In this document: positions 32,516-41,162 of the stretch, piece after piece
How the letters are laid out: every line of letters begins with the position of its first letter
Numbering within the stretch: the stretch's first letter is position 1
Assembly: GCA_937889225.1 (NCBI GenBank)
Contig: CALAST010000013.1
Span: 1 to 41,269, forward strand
DNA length: 41,269 bases
Direction: 5' to 3'
Source of the DNA: an uncultured Lachnobacterium sp.
Lineage (GTDB): Bacteria; Bacillota; Clostridia; Lachnospirales; Lachnospiraceae
Program-made: the position numbers and the translations under genes
The notes under the pieces: model-generated
Told to the model about the DNA's origin: nothing
The model's database searches: none
What the model saw: only the letters and a program-made list of their open reading frames with translations

Positions 32516-32614
32516 ATGGAATTAAAAAAGTTCTTGGAGCAAGTAGAGAATACGGATTGCAGGTATCTGCTGCATAAGAATCCCACAGTACGGAATCGTT
32601 GGTATTTCTCATAG
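32516..32614 (+). CDS. Possible 32-codon ORF coupled between the unknown gene and dnaX
   Basis: An ATG directly abuts the preceding TAA and the frame runs MELKKFLEQVENTDCRYLLH.. to a TAG next to 32615. There is no ribosome-binding site, so translation would rely on coupling. It may be a chance frame or a decayed gene. Confidence 0.25.
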   Translation: MELKKFLEQVENTDCRYLLHKNPTVRNRWYFS

Positions 32615-32641
32615 ATGTTCAATAGAAAGTTGGTGAAAAAC

Positions 32642-34228
32642 GTGTCCTATACAGCCCTTTACCGAAAGTTTCGTCCACAGGAATTTGAAGATGTAAAAGG
32701 ACAGGAACATATTGTAACAACATTAAAAAATCAAATAAAAGCAAATCGTATCGGTCATGCCTATCTTTTTTGCGGAACACGTGGAACAGGAAAAACGACA
32801 GTCGCAAAAATTTTTGCAAAAGCTGTAAATTGCGAGCATCCGATAGATGGAAGTCCTTGCGGTGAATGTGCCATATGCAAATCGATAGCGGATGGTTCAT
32901 CTATGAATGTCATCGAAATTGATGCAGCCTCCAACAATGGCGTAGATAATATTCGCCAAATCCGAGAAGAAGTAACCTATCGCCCAACTGAAGGCAAATA
33001 TAAGGTTTATATTATCGACGAAGTGCATATGCTATCCGCAGGTGCATTTAATGCCCTTCTAAAAACATTAGAAGAACCGCCAGCCTATGTTATTTTTATA
33101 CTGGCAACGACAGAATCGCATAAAATACCAATCACGATTTTATCCCGTTGCCAACGCTACGATTTCCACCGCATTTCCATAGAAACCATATCCGAAAGAT
33201 TAATGGATTTGATGAAAGAAGAACAGGTAGAAGTCGAAGAAAAAGCCATTCGCTATGTGGCAAAAGCCGGGGACGGTTCCATGCGTGATGCCTTAAGTCT
33301 GTTAGACCAATGCATTGCCTTTCATTTAGGCGAGACCCTCACGTATGAAAATGTACTCGAAGTATTAGGTGCGGTAGACACGGAAGTTTTTTCAAGGCTT
33401 CTTCGCCAGATAATTGCAAAAGATATCGCAGGAGCAATTGCCACACTGGACACGCTTGTAGACGAAGGGCGTGAAATGGGACAGATGGTAACGGATTTCA
33501 CATGGTATCTGCGAAATCTGCTGTTAATGCAAAGTTCGGATGACATGGAAGATGTGCTTGATATGTCAAAAGAAAATATTTTAGCTTTACAAGAAGAAGC
33601 ATCTATGGTAAAACCGGAAGTGTTGATGCGTTATATTCGTATTTTTTCGGAATTAGGAAATCAAGTAAAATATGCAGCGCAAAAACGCATCTTAATTGAA
33701 ATTGCAATAATTAAATTATGCAAACCCGAAATGGAAAAAGATTATGAATCCGTGTTAGACCGCATTGCAAGTTTGGAAGCAAAAATAGCACATGGAATTC
33801 CGGTTGCAGTTTCAGGAATAAATGCAAATGCAGAAAGTGGAACAGAAAGTATAACTCCGGTTACATTGGAAACGGAAAAATCTCCTCTGTCTAAGGCAAT
33901 ACCCGAAGATATTGAGCAGGTAATCAAAAATTGGAGGCCTATGCTCTCTGAAATTGGAGCAATTACGAAAAGCTATTTAAGCAAGGCTGTTCCATCACTC
34001 GGAAATAATCAGGAATTACTTTTAGTGCTGGATGATTTAAATGCTTATGAATATTTAAATGAGAATCGTTCTGACTGCATCACCACATTAAAAGAAGTTA
34101 TAGCAAAACGAATCGGGAAAAAAGTAGAAGTCATTGTCCGAAAAAATGAGAGTGGCAAGAGTGCAAAAGAAACCGTACCCGATTTAAGAGATATTATAAA
34201 CTTTGATATCGAAGAAGAAAATTTTTAG
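32642..34228 (+). CDS. dnaX: DNA polymerase III subunit gamma/tau
   Basis: A 528-residue clamp-loader ATPase. The start is taken as the GTG of (V)SYTALYRKFRPQEFEDVKGQ, the standard N-terminus, with GGTGA upstream; the ATG at 32615 has no site. Walker A is FCGTRGTGKTT; the zinc module is CEH..GSPCGECAICK; Walker B is VYIIDEVHML; the sensor/SRC motif is ILSRCQRYDF. The C-terminal extension (about 390-528) is shorter than E. coli tau and ends with DIINFDIEEENF. It loads the sliding clamp. It heads a tight run with ybaB and recR. Confidence 0.95.
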   Translation: MSYTALYRKFRPQEFEDVKGQEHIVTTLKNQIKANRIGHAYLFCGTRGTGKTTVAKIFAKAVNCEHPIDGSPCGECAICKSIADGSSMNVIEIDAASNNGVDNIRQIREEVTYRPTEGKYKVYIIDEVHMLSAGAFNALLKTLEEPPAYVIFILATTESHKIPITILSRCQRYDFHRISIETISERLMDLMKEEQVEVEEKAIRYVAKAGDGSMRDALSLLDQCIAFHLGETLTYENVLEVLGAVDTEVFSRLLRQIIAKDIAGAIATLDTLVDEGREMGQMVTDFTWYLRNLLLMQSSDDMEDVLDMSKENILALQEEASMVKPEVLMRYIRIFSELGNQVKYAAQKRILIEIAIIKLCKPEMEKDYESVLDRIASLEAKIAHGIPVAVSGINANAESGTESITPVTLETEKSPLSKAIPEDIEQVIKNWRPMLSEIGAITKSYLSKAVPSLGNNQELLLVLDDLNAYEYLNENRSDCITTLKEVIAKRIGKKVEVIVRKNESGKSAKETVPDLRDIINFDIEEENF

Positions 34229-34240
34229 GAGGACATCAAA

Positions 34241-34585
34241 ATGGCTAAAAGAGGTGGCTTCCCGGGCGGAATGCCGGGAAACATGAATAATCTGATGAAA
34301 CAGGCACAGAAAATGCAGCGTCAGATGGAAGAAGCACAAAAAGCATTAGAACAGCAGGAAGCAACTGCAACAGCAGGTGGTGGAGCTGTAGAAGTAACCG
34401 TATCCGGAAAACATGAAGTGTTAAAAATCAAATTATCCGAAGAAGTGGTAGACCCGGATGATATTGAAATGTTAGAAGACTTAATTGTGGCTGCAACCAA
34501 CGAAGCATTCCGTAAAATTGAAGAAGCTTCTCAGCAGTCTATGGCAAAGATAACAGGAGGACTTGGCGGAGGATTGCCTTTCTAA
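34241..34585 (+). CDS. ybaB: YbaB/EbfC nucleoid-associated protein
   Basis: A 114-residue protein of the YbaB/EbfC family, 12 bp after dnaX. An N-terminal Gly/Met-rich stretch (GGFPGGMPGNMNNLMKQAQKMQRQMEEAQKALE) leads into the conserved core EATATAGGGAVEVTVSGKHEVLKIKL and VDPDDIEMLEDLIVAATNEA. The family forms DNA-binding dimers ('tweezers') and nearly always sits between dnaX and recR. AGGAGGAC precedes the ATG. Confidence 0.95.
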   Translation: MAKRGGFPGGMPGNMNNLMKQAQKMQRQMEEAQKALEQQEATATAGGGAVEVTVSGKHEVLKIKLSEEVVDPDDIEMLEDLIVAATNEAFRKIEEASQQSMAKITGGLGGGLPF

Positions 34586-34596
34586 GTCATAAATAT

Positions 34597-35193
34597 ATGG
34601 ATTATTATAGTAAACAGATATCAAAACTAATAGAAGAACTTTCTTCTTTACCCGGAATTGGGACAAAATCTGCACAAAGATTGGCATTTCATATTTTAAA
34701 TATGCCAATCGAACAGGTAGAATCCTTATCGAATGCAATCATTCATGCAAAAAGTAGTGTAAAATATTGTAAATTCTGTTATACTCTTACCGACGAAGAA
34801 ATTTGTCCGATTTGTAAAGATGAAAGCCGAAACCATAAAATGATTATGGTGGTGGAAAATACAAGAGATTTGGCAGCATATGAAAAAACAGGTAAATTCG
34901 AAGGCGTTTACCATGTGCTTCACGGTGCAATTTCGCCAATGCTTGGAATTGGACCGAACGACATTAAGTTAAAAGAATTAATGGTTCGGTTAGAAGGAGA
35001 TGTGGATGAAGTAATTGTAGCCACAAACTCGTCTCTGGAAGGTGAAACAACAGCCATGTATATTAGCAAGCTGATTAAACCAACCGGAATTAAAGTTACC
35101 AGAATCGCCAGCGGAGTACCTGTAGGTGGCGATTTAGAGTATATTGACGAAGTGACTCTTTTAAGAGCGCTGGAAGGAAGAACCGAGCTGTAG
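34597..35193 (+). CDS. recR: Recombination mediator RecR
   Basis: A 198-residue protein: helix-hairpin-helix LSSLPGIGTKSAQRLAFHIL, a C4 zinc finger CKFCYTLTDEEICPIC, and a Toprim domain with MVVENTRDLAAYEKT and the C-terminal Walker-B-like TRIASGVPVGGDLEYIDEVTL. With RecF/RecO it loads RecA on gapped DNA. It begins 12 bp after ybaB; the upstream site is weak, so translation coupling is likely. Confidence 0.96.
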   Translation: MDYYSKQISKLIEELSSLPGIGTKSAQRLAFHILNMPIEQVESLSNAIIHAKSSVKYCKFCYTLTDEEICPICKDESRNHKMIMVVENTRDLAAYEKTGKFEGVYHVLHGAISPMLGIGPNDIKLKELMVRLEGDVDEVIVATNSSLEGETTAMYISKLIKPTGIKVTRIASGVPVGGDLEYIDEVTLLRALEGRTEL

Positions 35194-35206
35194 AAAGGAA
35201 AAAATT

Positions 35207-36043
35207 ATGACTAATTTAGAACTTGCAAAATTAACTAACGAAGTTCGAAAAAGTATTGTAAAATCAGTACACAGTGCAAAATGTGGACATCCGGGCGGAT
35301 CATTATCCGTAGCAGAAATTATGACTGTCCTTTATTATGAAGAAATGAATGTAGACCCAAAGAACCCAAAATGGGCAGAACGTGACCGTTTCGTATTATC
35401 CAAAGGTCATGTAGCACCTGCTCTTTATGCGGTTTTAGCAGAAAAAGGATTTATTCCAAAAGAAGACCTTATGACACTTCGTCATACAGGTTCTTATTTA
35501 CAGGGACATCCTGACATGAAAGGAATCCCGGGCATTGATATGTCATCCGGTTCTTTAGGACAGGGCGTATCCGTAGCTGCCGGTATGGCAGTTGCCGCAA
35601 AATTAGACAACAAAGATTATCGTGTTTACGCAATGGCAGGCGATGGCGAAATCCAAGAAGGTCAGATTTGGGAAGCTGCTATGTGGGCAGGACATAGAAA
35701 GTTAGACAATTTGGTAGTTATTGTAGATAACAACGACCTTCAGATTGACGGAACATTAGAAGAAGTATGTTCTCCATACCCAATTGACAAAAAATTCGAA
35801 GCATTCAATTTCCATGTTATCAATATTGACGGACATGATTTTGACCAGATTCGTGCTGCTTTTAAAGAAGCACGTCAAACAAAAGGACAACCAACTGCTA
35901 TTATCGCAAAAACCTTAAAAGGCAAAGGTGTATCCTTTATGGAAGGCACCGTAGAATGGCATGGAAAAGCACCAAACGATGAACAATTTGCGATTGCAAT
36001 GGACGATTTAGAGAAAGCAGGTGAAGCATTATGTCAGATGTAG
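35207..36043 (+). CDS. Transketolase, N-terminal (TPP-binding) subunit
   Basis: A 278-residue half-transketolase. CGHPGGSLSVAEI opens the fold; LSKGHVAPALYAVL and GQGVSVAAGMAVAAKL follow; the TPP motif runs from GDGEIQEGQIWEA to DNNDLQIDG; KTLKGKGVSFMEG near the C-terminus completes the pyrophosphate site. It needs the next gene to form a full enzyme, which moves two-carbon units between sugars in the pentose phosphate pathway. It is 13 bp after recR, an arrangement I regard as lineage-specific rather than functional. Confidence 0.93.
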   Translation: MTNLELAKLTNEVRKSIVKSVHSAKCGHPGGSLSVAEIMTVLYYEEMNVDPKNPKWAERDRFVLSKGHVAPALYAVLAEKGFIPKEDLMTLRHTGSYLQGHPDMKGIPGIDMSSGSLGQGVSVAAGMAVAAKLDNKDYRVYAMAGDGEIQEGQIWEAAMWAGHRKLDNLVVIVDNNDLQIDGTLEEVCSPYPIDKKFEAFNFHVINIDGHDFDQIRAAFKEARQTKGQPTAIIAKTLKGKGVSFMEGTVEWHGKAPNDEQFAIAMDDLEKAGEALCQM

Positions 36044-36972
36044 TAAGAATTGCAACCCGTGACAGCTATGGAAAAACATTAGTCGAACTCGGTAAAGAAC
36101 ATGAAGAACTCGTTGTATTAGATGCAGACCTTGCAGGAGCTACAAAAACAGCTATGTTCCAAAAAGTATTTCCAAAACGTCATTTTAACTGCGGTATCGC
36201 AGAAGCAAACATGACAGGCGTTGCAGCAGGTCTTGCAACTTGTGGAAAAATTCCATTTATGAGCTCTTTTGCGATGTTTGCAACAGGACGTAACTATGAA
36301 CAAATTCGTAATACAATCGGCTATCCACAGCTCAATGTTAAAATCGGTGCATCCCATGCAGGTATTTCTGTAGGAGAAGATGGTGCAAGCCACCAGTGTA
36401 TCGAAGATTTAGCACTCATGAGACAGATTCCGGGTATGGTGGTTATCAATCCGGCAGACGATGTAGAAGCAAAAGCAGCCGTAAGAGCAGCATTTGAATA
36501 TGTAGGTCCGGTTTATTTACGTTTTGGTCGTCTTGCAGTACCTGTTTTAAATGACGAAAATAATTATAAATTTGAATTAGGCAAAGGTATCGTATTAAAA
36601 GAAGGTACCGATGTAACTATTTTTGCAACAGGCCTTGAAGTATATGAAACCGTAGAAGCTGCAAAAATGTTAGAAGCAGACGGAATTAGTGCAGAAGTTA
36701 TCAACATCCACACAATCAAACCATTAGATAAAGAACTTGTTGTTGCATCCGCAACCAAAACAGGAAAAGTTGTAACTGTAGAAGAACATTCTATTATCGG
36801 TGGTCTTGGAAGTGCCGTATGTGAATGTTTATCCGAAAACGCACCAACTAAAGTGCTTCGTATTGGTGTAGAAGACACCTTTGGCGAATCCGGTCCGGCA
36901 TTGGAATTAATCAAAAAATATGGATTAGACGCAGAAAGCATTTATAAAAAAGTAAAAGCATATGTAAAATAA
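36031..36972 (+). CDS. Transketolase, C-terminal (pyrimidine-binding) subunit
   Basis: A 313-residue partner subunit whose ATG lies 13 bp inside the upstream gene, so the two are translationally coupled. ATRDSYGKTLVELG and VVLDADLAGATKT begin the pyrimidine domain; NCGIAEANMTGVAAGLA holds the Glu that activates TPP; SFAMFATGRNYEQIRNTIGY and HAGISVGEDGASHQ are typical. The last third (about 190-313) is the transketolase C-terminal domain. Confidence 0.93.
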   Translation: MSDVVRIATRDSYGKTLVELGKEHEELVVLDADLAGATKTAMFQKVFPKRHFNCGIAEANMTGVAAGLATCGKIPFMSSFAMFATGRNYEQIRNTIGYPQLNVKIGASHAGISVGEDGASHQCIEDLALMRQIPGMVVINPADDVEAKAAVRAAFEYVGPVYLRFGRLAVPVLNDENNYKFELGKGIVLKEGTDVTIFATGLEVYETVEAAKMLEADGISAEVINIHTIKPLDKELVVASATKTGKVVTVEEHSIIGGLGSAVCECLSENAPTKVLRIGVEDTFGESGPALELIKKYGLDAESIYKKVKAYVK

Positions 36973-36978
36973 TATATC

Positions 36979-37013
36979 AAGCTGTCATATTTAAATAATA
37001 TGACAGCTTTTTT
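36979..37013 (+). terminator. Terminator of the dnaX-transketolase operon
   Basis: AAGCTGTCATATT (36979-36991) and AATATGACAGCTT (36997-37009) are perfect complements followed by T6. Confidence 0.92.
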
Positions 37014-37106
37014 GTCGTTCAAATATAAAAAAAGTATAACAGATTCCGGCAAAATCTTTATCTAAAATGTGATAGCATGTTCAAAACGTTTAAGGAAGGT
37101 GCCGAT

Positions 37107-38321
37107 ATGATAGAAATCGTAACAAATAAAGAAAGAAATTTAAGAAATGTCACACAGATAGGAACTCCAAGGGAAGATAATAAAATATACATAGAAAATC
37201 TTGCATATACCCGATTAAAAGACGATGGCTACGCATCCAAAAATGTATTTGTGCTTATGGGACATACGGAATGTATGGAAAACCGTTATATCACGTTTGT
37301 AGAGGCTGTCATTCCCGTAAATACAATTGATTTTACAGGTAATCTGCCAAAGTGGAATGACTATGTGTGGAAAGATGTATTTCGGGAAATCAAACGTCTT
37401 TATGAGGACATGATTATCGTAGGCTGGGCACTAGATATAAAAGGCATGGCTCCCAAAGTCACACCGGAACTGGAACGTATACATAAAGAACATTTTGGTG
37501 GTATTCATCAATTATTATTTCTGATGGACACTTTAGAAGGCGAAGAAACCATCTATGTGCAAAAAGGAAATAGTTTGGTTGCAAAAGACGGCTTTTATAT
37601 TTATTATTGCACACGTGCCAAATCAGAAAGCACAGAGCAATATGAAACTTCGCAAAATATAGAAACCATTCCAATTACTCGCAAAAAGCCGGACTATGAG
37701 CAACGCAGAAATGTAGACCGCTTGATTGGATTAGAAAGAAGGGATACACAAGAAGAACAAAATATGGAGCATAAAAAACGAATCCTGCAAATGCGTGATT
37801 ATGAAAATCAATCTTATGAAAGTCAAACCTATAGAAACAGCACCAACGAAAGAAAATCCTATAGTAACGAAAATGATGAAAATAAAACCTATGCAAATAA
37901 AAATTATAAAAATCAATCTTCTGAGAACCAAACTTACAGAAATCATGAAGAAAGAAATTATGATAGAAGAAGCCATGTAAAAGAAGAACCATCCGTAGAA
38001 CTCGATGTAAATCTTGCAGAATGGACATCTTCTCGTGGGGGAAAATATCGCCAAATGCTAAAAGAAAATGAAAAAAAGAAAAATAATTCTTCCGGAACAA
38101 ACGTTGGCATTGCAATCGCTGCCGCCATGCTGGTATTCGTAATTGGTGTCGGCATTTATGAAAATGGAGATGCACTTTTGCAACAAGCCGACAAAGCCGC
38201 AGAAGCCATGAGTGGAAATGCACAAAAAGCAGAAACCCAAGAAACACAAACAGAAGACGAAACCCAATCCACCACTCAAACAGGCACGATTCCCGTAGAA
38301 ATCATTTCCGGTGAAAACTAA
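37107..38321 (+). CDS. Membrane protein with an MPN-like domain lacking metal ligands
   Basis: About 404 residues from MIEIVTNKERN, chosen because AAGGAAGG precedes it; the ATG at 37077 has no site. Residues about 25-180 resemble an MPN/JAB fold: IYIENLAYTRLKDDGYASKNVFVLMG, a long strand-helix stretch, IIVGWALDIKGMAPKV where JAMM enzymes have GW.HSHP, and LFLMDT..KDGFYIYYC. The His-x-His and Asp of the JAMM site are missing, so metalloprotease activity is unlikely. A repetitive Tyr/Asn/Glu region (about 225-295) and one membrane helix (about 338-356) follow, with a Thr/Glu/Gln-rich tail outside. Function is unknown. Confidence 0.5.
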   Translation: MIEIVTNKERNLRNVTQIGTPREDNKIYIENLAYTRLKDDGYASKNVFVLMGHTECMENRYITFVEAVIPVNTIDFTGNLPKWNDYVWKDVFREIKRLYEDMIIVGWALDIKGMAPKVTPELERIHKEHFGGIHQLLFLMDTLEGEETIYVQKGNSLVAKDGFYIYYCTRAKSESTEQYETSQNIETIPITRKKPDYEQRRNVDRLIGLERRDTQEEQNMEHKKRILQMRDYENQSYESQTYRNSTNERKSYSNENDENKTYANKNYKNQSSENQTYRNHEERNYDRRSHVKEEPSVELDVNLAEWTSSRGGKYRQMLKENEKKKNNSSGTNVGIAIAAAMLVFVIGVGIYENGDALLQQADKAAEAMSGNAQKAETQETQTEDETQSTTQTGTIPVEIISGEN

Positions 38322-38385
38322 TGAATCATAAAACCAAATGTGTTATAATAAAAATATTTTAGAAATGTTTTGTTTCTTTTTGGAA

Positions 38386-38414
38386 TTGCGTTTCCAATAG
38401 GAAAACGATATAAT
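38386..38414 (+). promoter_or_regulatory. Promoter with a palindromic spacer
   Basis: TTGCGT (38386-38391) and TATAAT (38409-38414) are 17 bp apart. The spacer contains TTTCC-AATA-GGAAA, a possible operator. It precedes the peptidase fragment and the DUF5711-like operon. Confidence 0.6.
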
Positions 38415-38476
38415 TGAGGAAAATTTAAATTTACACAGAACATATAACAATATAAGAAAAGTAGCAAGAGGTATAT

Positions 38477-38572
38477 ATGGGAAGAATTGTAGCTATTGCC
38501 GGTGGTAATTTGTCCTCTACCAGAAAATTAAATATACATACCATAAAATTAACAAACAAAACAAATATTTGA
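38477..38572 (+). pseudogene. N-terminal fragment of a peptidase S51 (peptidase E-like) gene
   Basis: A 31-codon frame starts MGRIVAIAGGNLSSTRKLNI and ends after IKLTNKTNI. This follows the start of S51 peptidases (GKIVAIGGGNL, then a T-x-x-I-x-x-x-I-x-x-LT-x-K pattern) and stops before the catalytic Ser. A fair AAGAGGT site is kept. Confidence 0.5.
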
Positions 38573-38616
38573 ACCATATAAAACGTTGAAAACATACAAT
38601 AAGAAAGGACGTTTCA

Positions 38617-39810
38617 ATGACAAACAATAAGAGAAACGGTTTTAAAACCGTAGAAACCAATTATGAGGAATTGGAACAAAAAATACGAAATCATAGAATC
38701 AATAATATAAAAAGAGTTGTTAAAATATTATTACTAATATTCGGCATTATTTGTGCCGTCCAATTAATTTATGCAGTACGAAGTTTTGACAATTATGAGA
38801 TTCGCACCAGTATAGAAAGAAAAACCGGAAGCAATACGAAGTTTTCTGAATACTTAGGTTACATACTTGAATACAGCAATGACGGGATTTCCTGTATGGA
38901 TGAAAGTGGTACGCTAATTTGGAATCAATCCTTTGAGATGGCAAATCCCGTACTTGAAAGTTGTGAGGAATATCTGATTGTTTATGATTCAGGTGGAACA
39001 GAAATTTATCTGCTCACGGAAGGTGGCTTAAAACATAGCATGGAAACGGCATCTGCCATCCAAACAGTCAGTCTCGCAAAGCAAGGAACATTCGCTGTTC
39101 TTATGAAAGAAAATACAGAGTCTCAGGTAAAATTATTTGACAAAGAAGGAAAGGAACTCGCTAATGGCAAGTTTTACAGCAATAAAGGAGGATTTCCGGT
39201 CGATATTGCAATTTCGCAAGATGGAAAAAAACTTGCAGTAGACATGATTGATATCAGCAAAGGAACTGTGAATACAACCATATCTTTTTATAATTTCGAC
39301 TCAGTTGGACAAAGCGAGATTGACAACAATGTAGGGATATACACATTTGAAAATATTTTGATTCCCGAAATGGAATATGTATCAGAATCACGTTTGATTG
39401 CGGTAGGAACCGGAAAAATCATAGTATTTGAAGGTTCGCAAAAACCAGAGTTAAAAGAAGAAATTATCGTAGAAGAGGAAATTATCAGCTATTTTTATAA
39501 CGATACATATATTGGAATGGTATATGACAATATTGAAGTAGAAAATTCCAAGCATATTAAAGTAATGGATATGAATGGCAGTACAGTTATGGAAAATGAC
39601 ACCGCAATTCTATATGACAATATAGAATTTTTGTCCAATAATGAAATTTGCGTAAATAGCAAAACGGAATGTGAAATTTTTACAACGCACAGCATAAAAA
39701 AATTTGCATATACATTTGATAAAGAATTATATAAAGTGATAGCTGGAGAAAACGGGCAGAGTTATACTTTTATATTCAAAGAAACAATAGAAGAGGTAAG
39801 ATTGAAATGA
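38617..39810 (+). CDS. DUF5711-like membrane-anchored protein
   Basis: A 397-residue protein with a basic N-terminal cytosolic segment, one membrane helix (about 32-52; VVKILLLIFGIICAVQLIYAV) and a large extracytoplasmic part made of repeated beta-strand blades: YLGYILEYSNDGISCMDESG, EEYLIVYDSGGTEIYLL, GTFAVLMKENTESQVKLFD, IAISQDGKKLAVDMID, and more. This looks like a propeller of the type I associate with DUF5711. Its function is unknown. AAAGGACG precedes the ATG. The stop overlaps the cvpA start, so the two are coupled. Confidence 0.65.
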   Translation: MTNNKRNGFKTVETNYEELEQKIRNHRINNIKRVVKILLLIFGIICAVQLIYAVRSFDNYEIRTSIERKTGSNTKFSEYLGYILEYSNDGISCMDESGTLIWNQSFEMANPVLESCEEYLIVYDSGGTEIYLLTEGGLKHSMETASAIQTVSLAKQGTFAVLMKENTESQVKLFDKEGKELANGKFYSNKGGFPVDIAISQDGKKLAVDMIDISKGTVNTTISFYNFDSVGQSEIDNNVGIYTFENILIPEMEYVSESRLIAVGTGKIIVFEGSQKPELKEEIIVEEEIISYFYNDTYIGMVYDNIEVENSKHIKVMDMNGSTVMENDTAILYDNIEFLSNNEICVNSKTECEIFTTHSIKKFAYTFDKELYKVIAGENGQSYTFIFKETIEEVRLK

Positions 39811-40460
39811 ATTGGTTAGTTATCGTATTTCTTGCCATTTTAGCAGGAAACATATATCAAGGTTACAAAAAAGGTTTTTTAAGAGTTGCACTATCATTAG
39901 TATCATGGATTGTTGTAGTGATTGCTGCAAACGCATTGGCACCGCAGCTGACAGAAATAATGATTGCCAAAACCTCTATAGATGAAACGATTGTTCAGGT
40001 TATTAATAATGCAGTAACAGAAACGGTAGAAAGTATAAATATAGAACAACAGCTTCCATCACAATTAAAGGAGGTGTTATTAGGGGAGAATGCTTCTTTT
40101 GCAGACATGCTTGTGCAGGATGTAGCTCAAACGGAGAAACTGTTGCCATACATATTTGGTGCATTGCAAATTTTATGTACGATTATTTTATTGATAGCAA
40201 TGAGAATTGTCTTGCTTGTGGTAGATAAAGTATTGGCATTAGCTTCAAACCTACCACTGATAGGACCTGCAGATAAGTTTTTGGGTTTCGCAGTAGGGGT
40301 TGCAAAAGGTGTGCTGCTTACATGGATATTGATGACTATTATTACGTTTGGTGCAATGATAAATGGAGATTCTTCCGTTGTAACTATGATTTATGAGTCA
40401 CAAATACTAACCTGGTTATATGAAAATAACATGGTTTTAAATTTTATTATGAATTTATAA
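39807..40460 (+). CDS. CvpA-family membrane protein
   Basis: A 217-residue protein with four hydrophobic segments: WLVIVFLAILAGNIYQGYKKG (the CvpA N-terminal signature), RVALSLVSWIVVVIAANAL, a C-terminal pair beginning ILCTIILLIAMRIVLLVVDKV, and GFAVGVAKGVLLTWILMTI. The G(x)4G before LL helices is typical. CvpA proteins are linked to envelope homeostasis and colicin V export in E. coli; the role in Firmicutes is not established. It overlaps the DUF5711-like gene by 4 bp (ATGA). Confidence 0.85.
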   Translation: MNWLVIVFLAILAGNIYQGYKKGFLRVALSLVSWIVVVIAANALAPQLTEIMIAKTSIDETIVQVINNAVTETVESINIEQQLPSQLKEVLLGENASFADMLVQDVAQTEKLLPYIFGALQILCTIILLIAMRIVLLVVDKVLALASNLPLIGPADKFLGFAVGVAKGVLLTWILMTIITFGAMINGDSSVVTMIYESQILTWLYENNMVLNFIMNL

Positions 40461-40583
40461 ATGTTTAAGAGTGCTATTTACAATTCGCTTGGCTTAAATA
40501 TAAAAATCTATACGTGAGCATCCTTGTCAACTGGAAGCAATATATTTTGTTTAAAAAATATTGCAAAAAATTAAAAATAATGG

Positions 40584-40612
40584 TTGACTTTAGGGTGGTC
40601 TCGTGCTATTAT
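40584..40612 (+). promoter_or_regulatory. Tandem promoter P1
   Basis: TTGACT (40584-40589), 17 bp, TATTAT (40607-40612), then AACAAAGCTGATTCGCAAG. The transcribed sequence is similar to that after P2. Confidence 0.7.
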
Positions 40613-40765
40613 AACAAAGCTGATTCGCAAGCCACATTGAATTGGAGAGCATGCGGGTCATGTTTTGTGAGAGGACAGGCTGTAGAAAGCAATATCGCCG
40701 GACACAGAGACTGTAGGGTACACATCCCTCACCTGACGGCAAAGCCGGAGAGAATAAAAAAGTTG

Positions 40766-40794
40766 TTGACAAAGATGGTTGAATGTGATAAACT
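40766..40794 (+). promoter_or_regulatory. Tandem promoter P2
   Basis: TTGACA (40766-40771), 17 bp, TAAACT (40789-40794), with an extended TG just upstream (TGATAAACT). Confidence 0.8.
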
Positions 40795-40857
40795 ATCAAA
40801 GCTGTTTTGTGAACCGCATTGATTTGGAGAGTTCCAAAATAGAAAGTTAAAAACTTT

Positions 40858-40886
40858 TTGACAGCACAGGGAAATGTGACTAGCTA
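40858..40886 (+). promoter_or_regulatory. Tandem promoter P3, degenerate
   Basis: TTGACA (40858-40863), 17 bp, TAGCTA (40881-40886). The -10 is a poor match and this copy may be weak or dead. Confidence 0.45.
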
Positions 40887-40930
40887 CTAAGCTGTTGAAG
40901 CTCGAAAGAGAAAAGAAAGCGAAAAAGTTC

Positions 40931-40959
40931 TTGACAAATAAAAACAACTGTGATAAACT
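40931..40959 (+). promoter_or_regulatory. Tandem promoter P4
   Basis: TTGACA (40931-40936), 17 bp, TAAACT (40954-40959), with TG before the -10. Confidence 0.8.
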
Positions 40960-41006
40960 ATCAAAGTTGACTGTGGTTTTGAAAACTGCAAAAAACAAAA
41001 AAGTTC

Positions 41007-41035
41007 TTGACAGACTCGAAAGAGTATGATAGACT
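41007..41035 (+). promoter_or_regulatory. Tandem promoter P5
   Basis: TTGACA (41007-41012), 17 bp, TAGACT (41030-41035), with TG before the -10. Confidence 0.8.
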
Positions 41036-41083
41036 AACAAAGTTGTTGCGAGCTTGAAAGGCGAACAACAATGAAAAAAGTTC

Positions 41084-41112
41084 TTGACAATCAAAACTGA
41101 TTGTGATAAACT
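41084..41112 (+). promoter_or_regulatory. Tandem promoter P6
   Basis: TTGACA (41084-41089), 17 bp, TAAACT (41107-41112), with TG before the -10. Confidence 0.8.
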
Positions 41113-41162
41113 CAGAAAGCTGTCGCAAGGAAACAAAGCGATGGCGAAAAATAAAAAAGTTG

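Noticed and set aside
33700..34228. Programmed frameshift in dnaX giving a short gamma form
   Set aside because: No slippery A-AAA-AAG heptamer with a following stem was seen at the end of the ATPase region.
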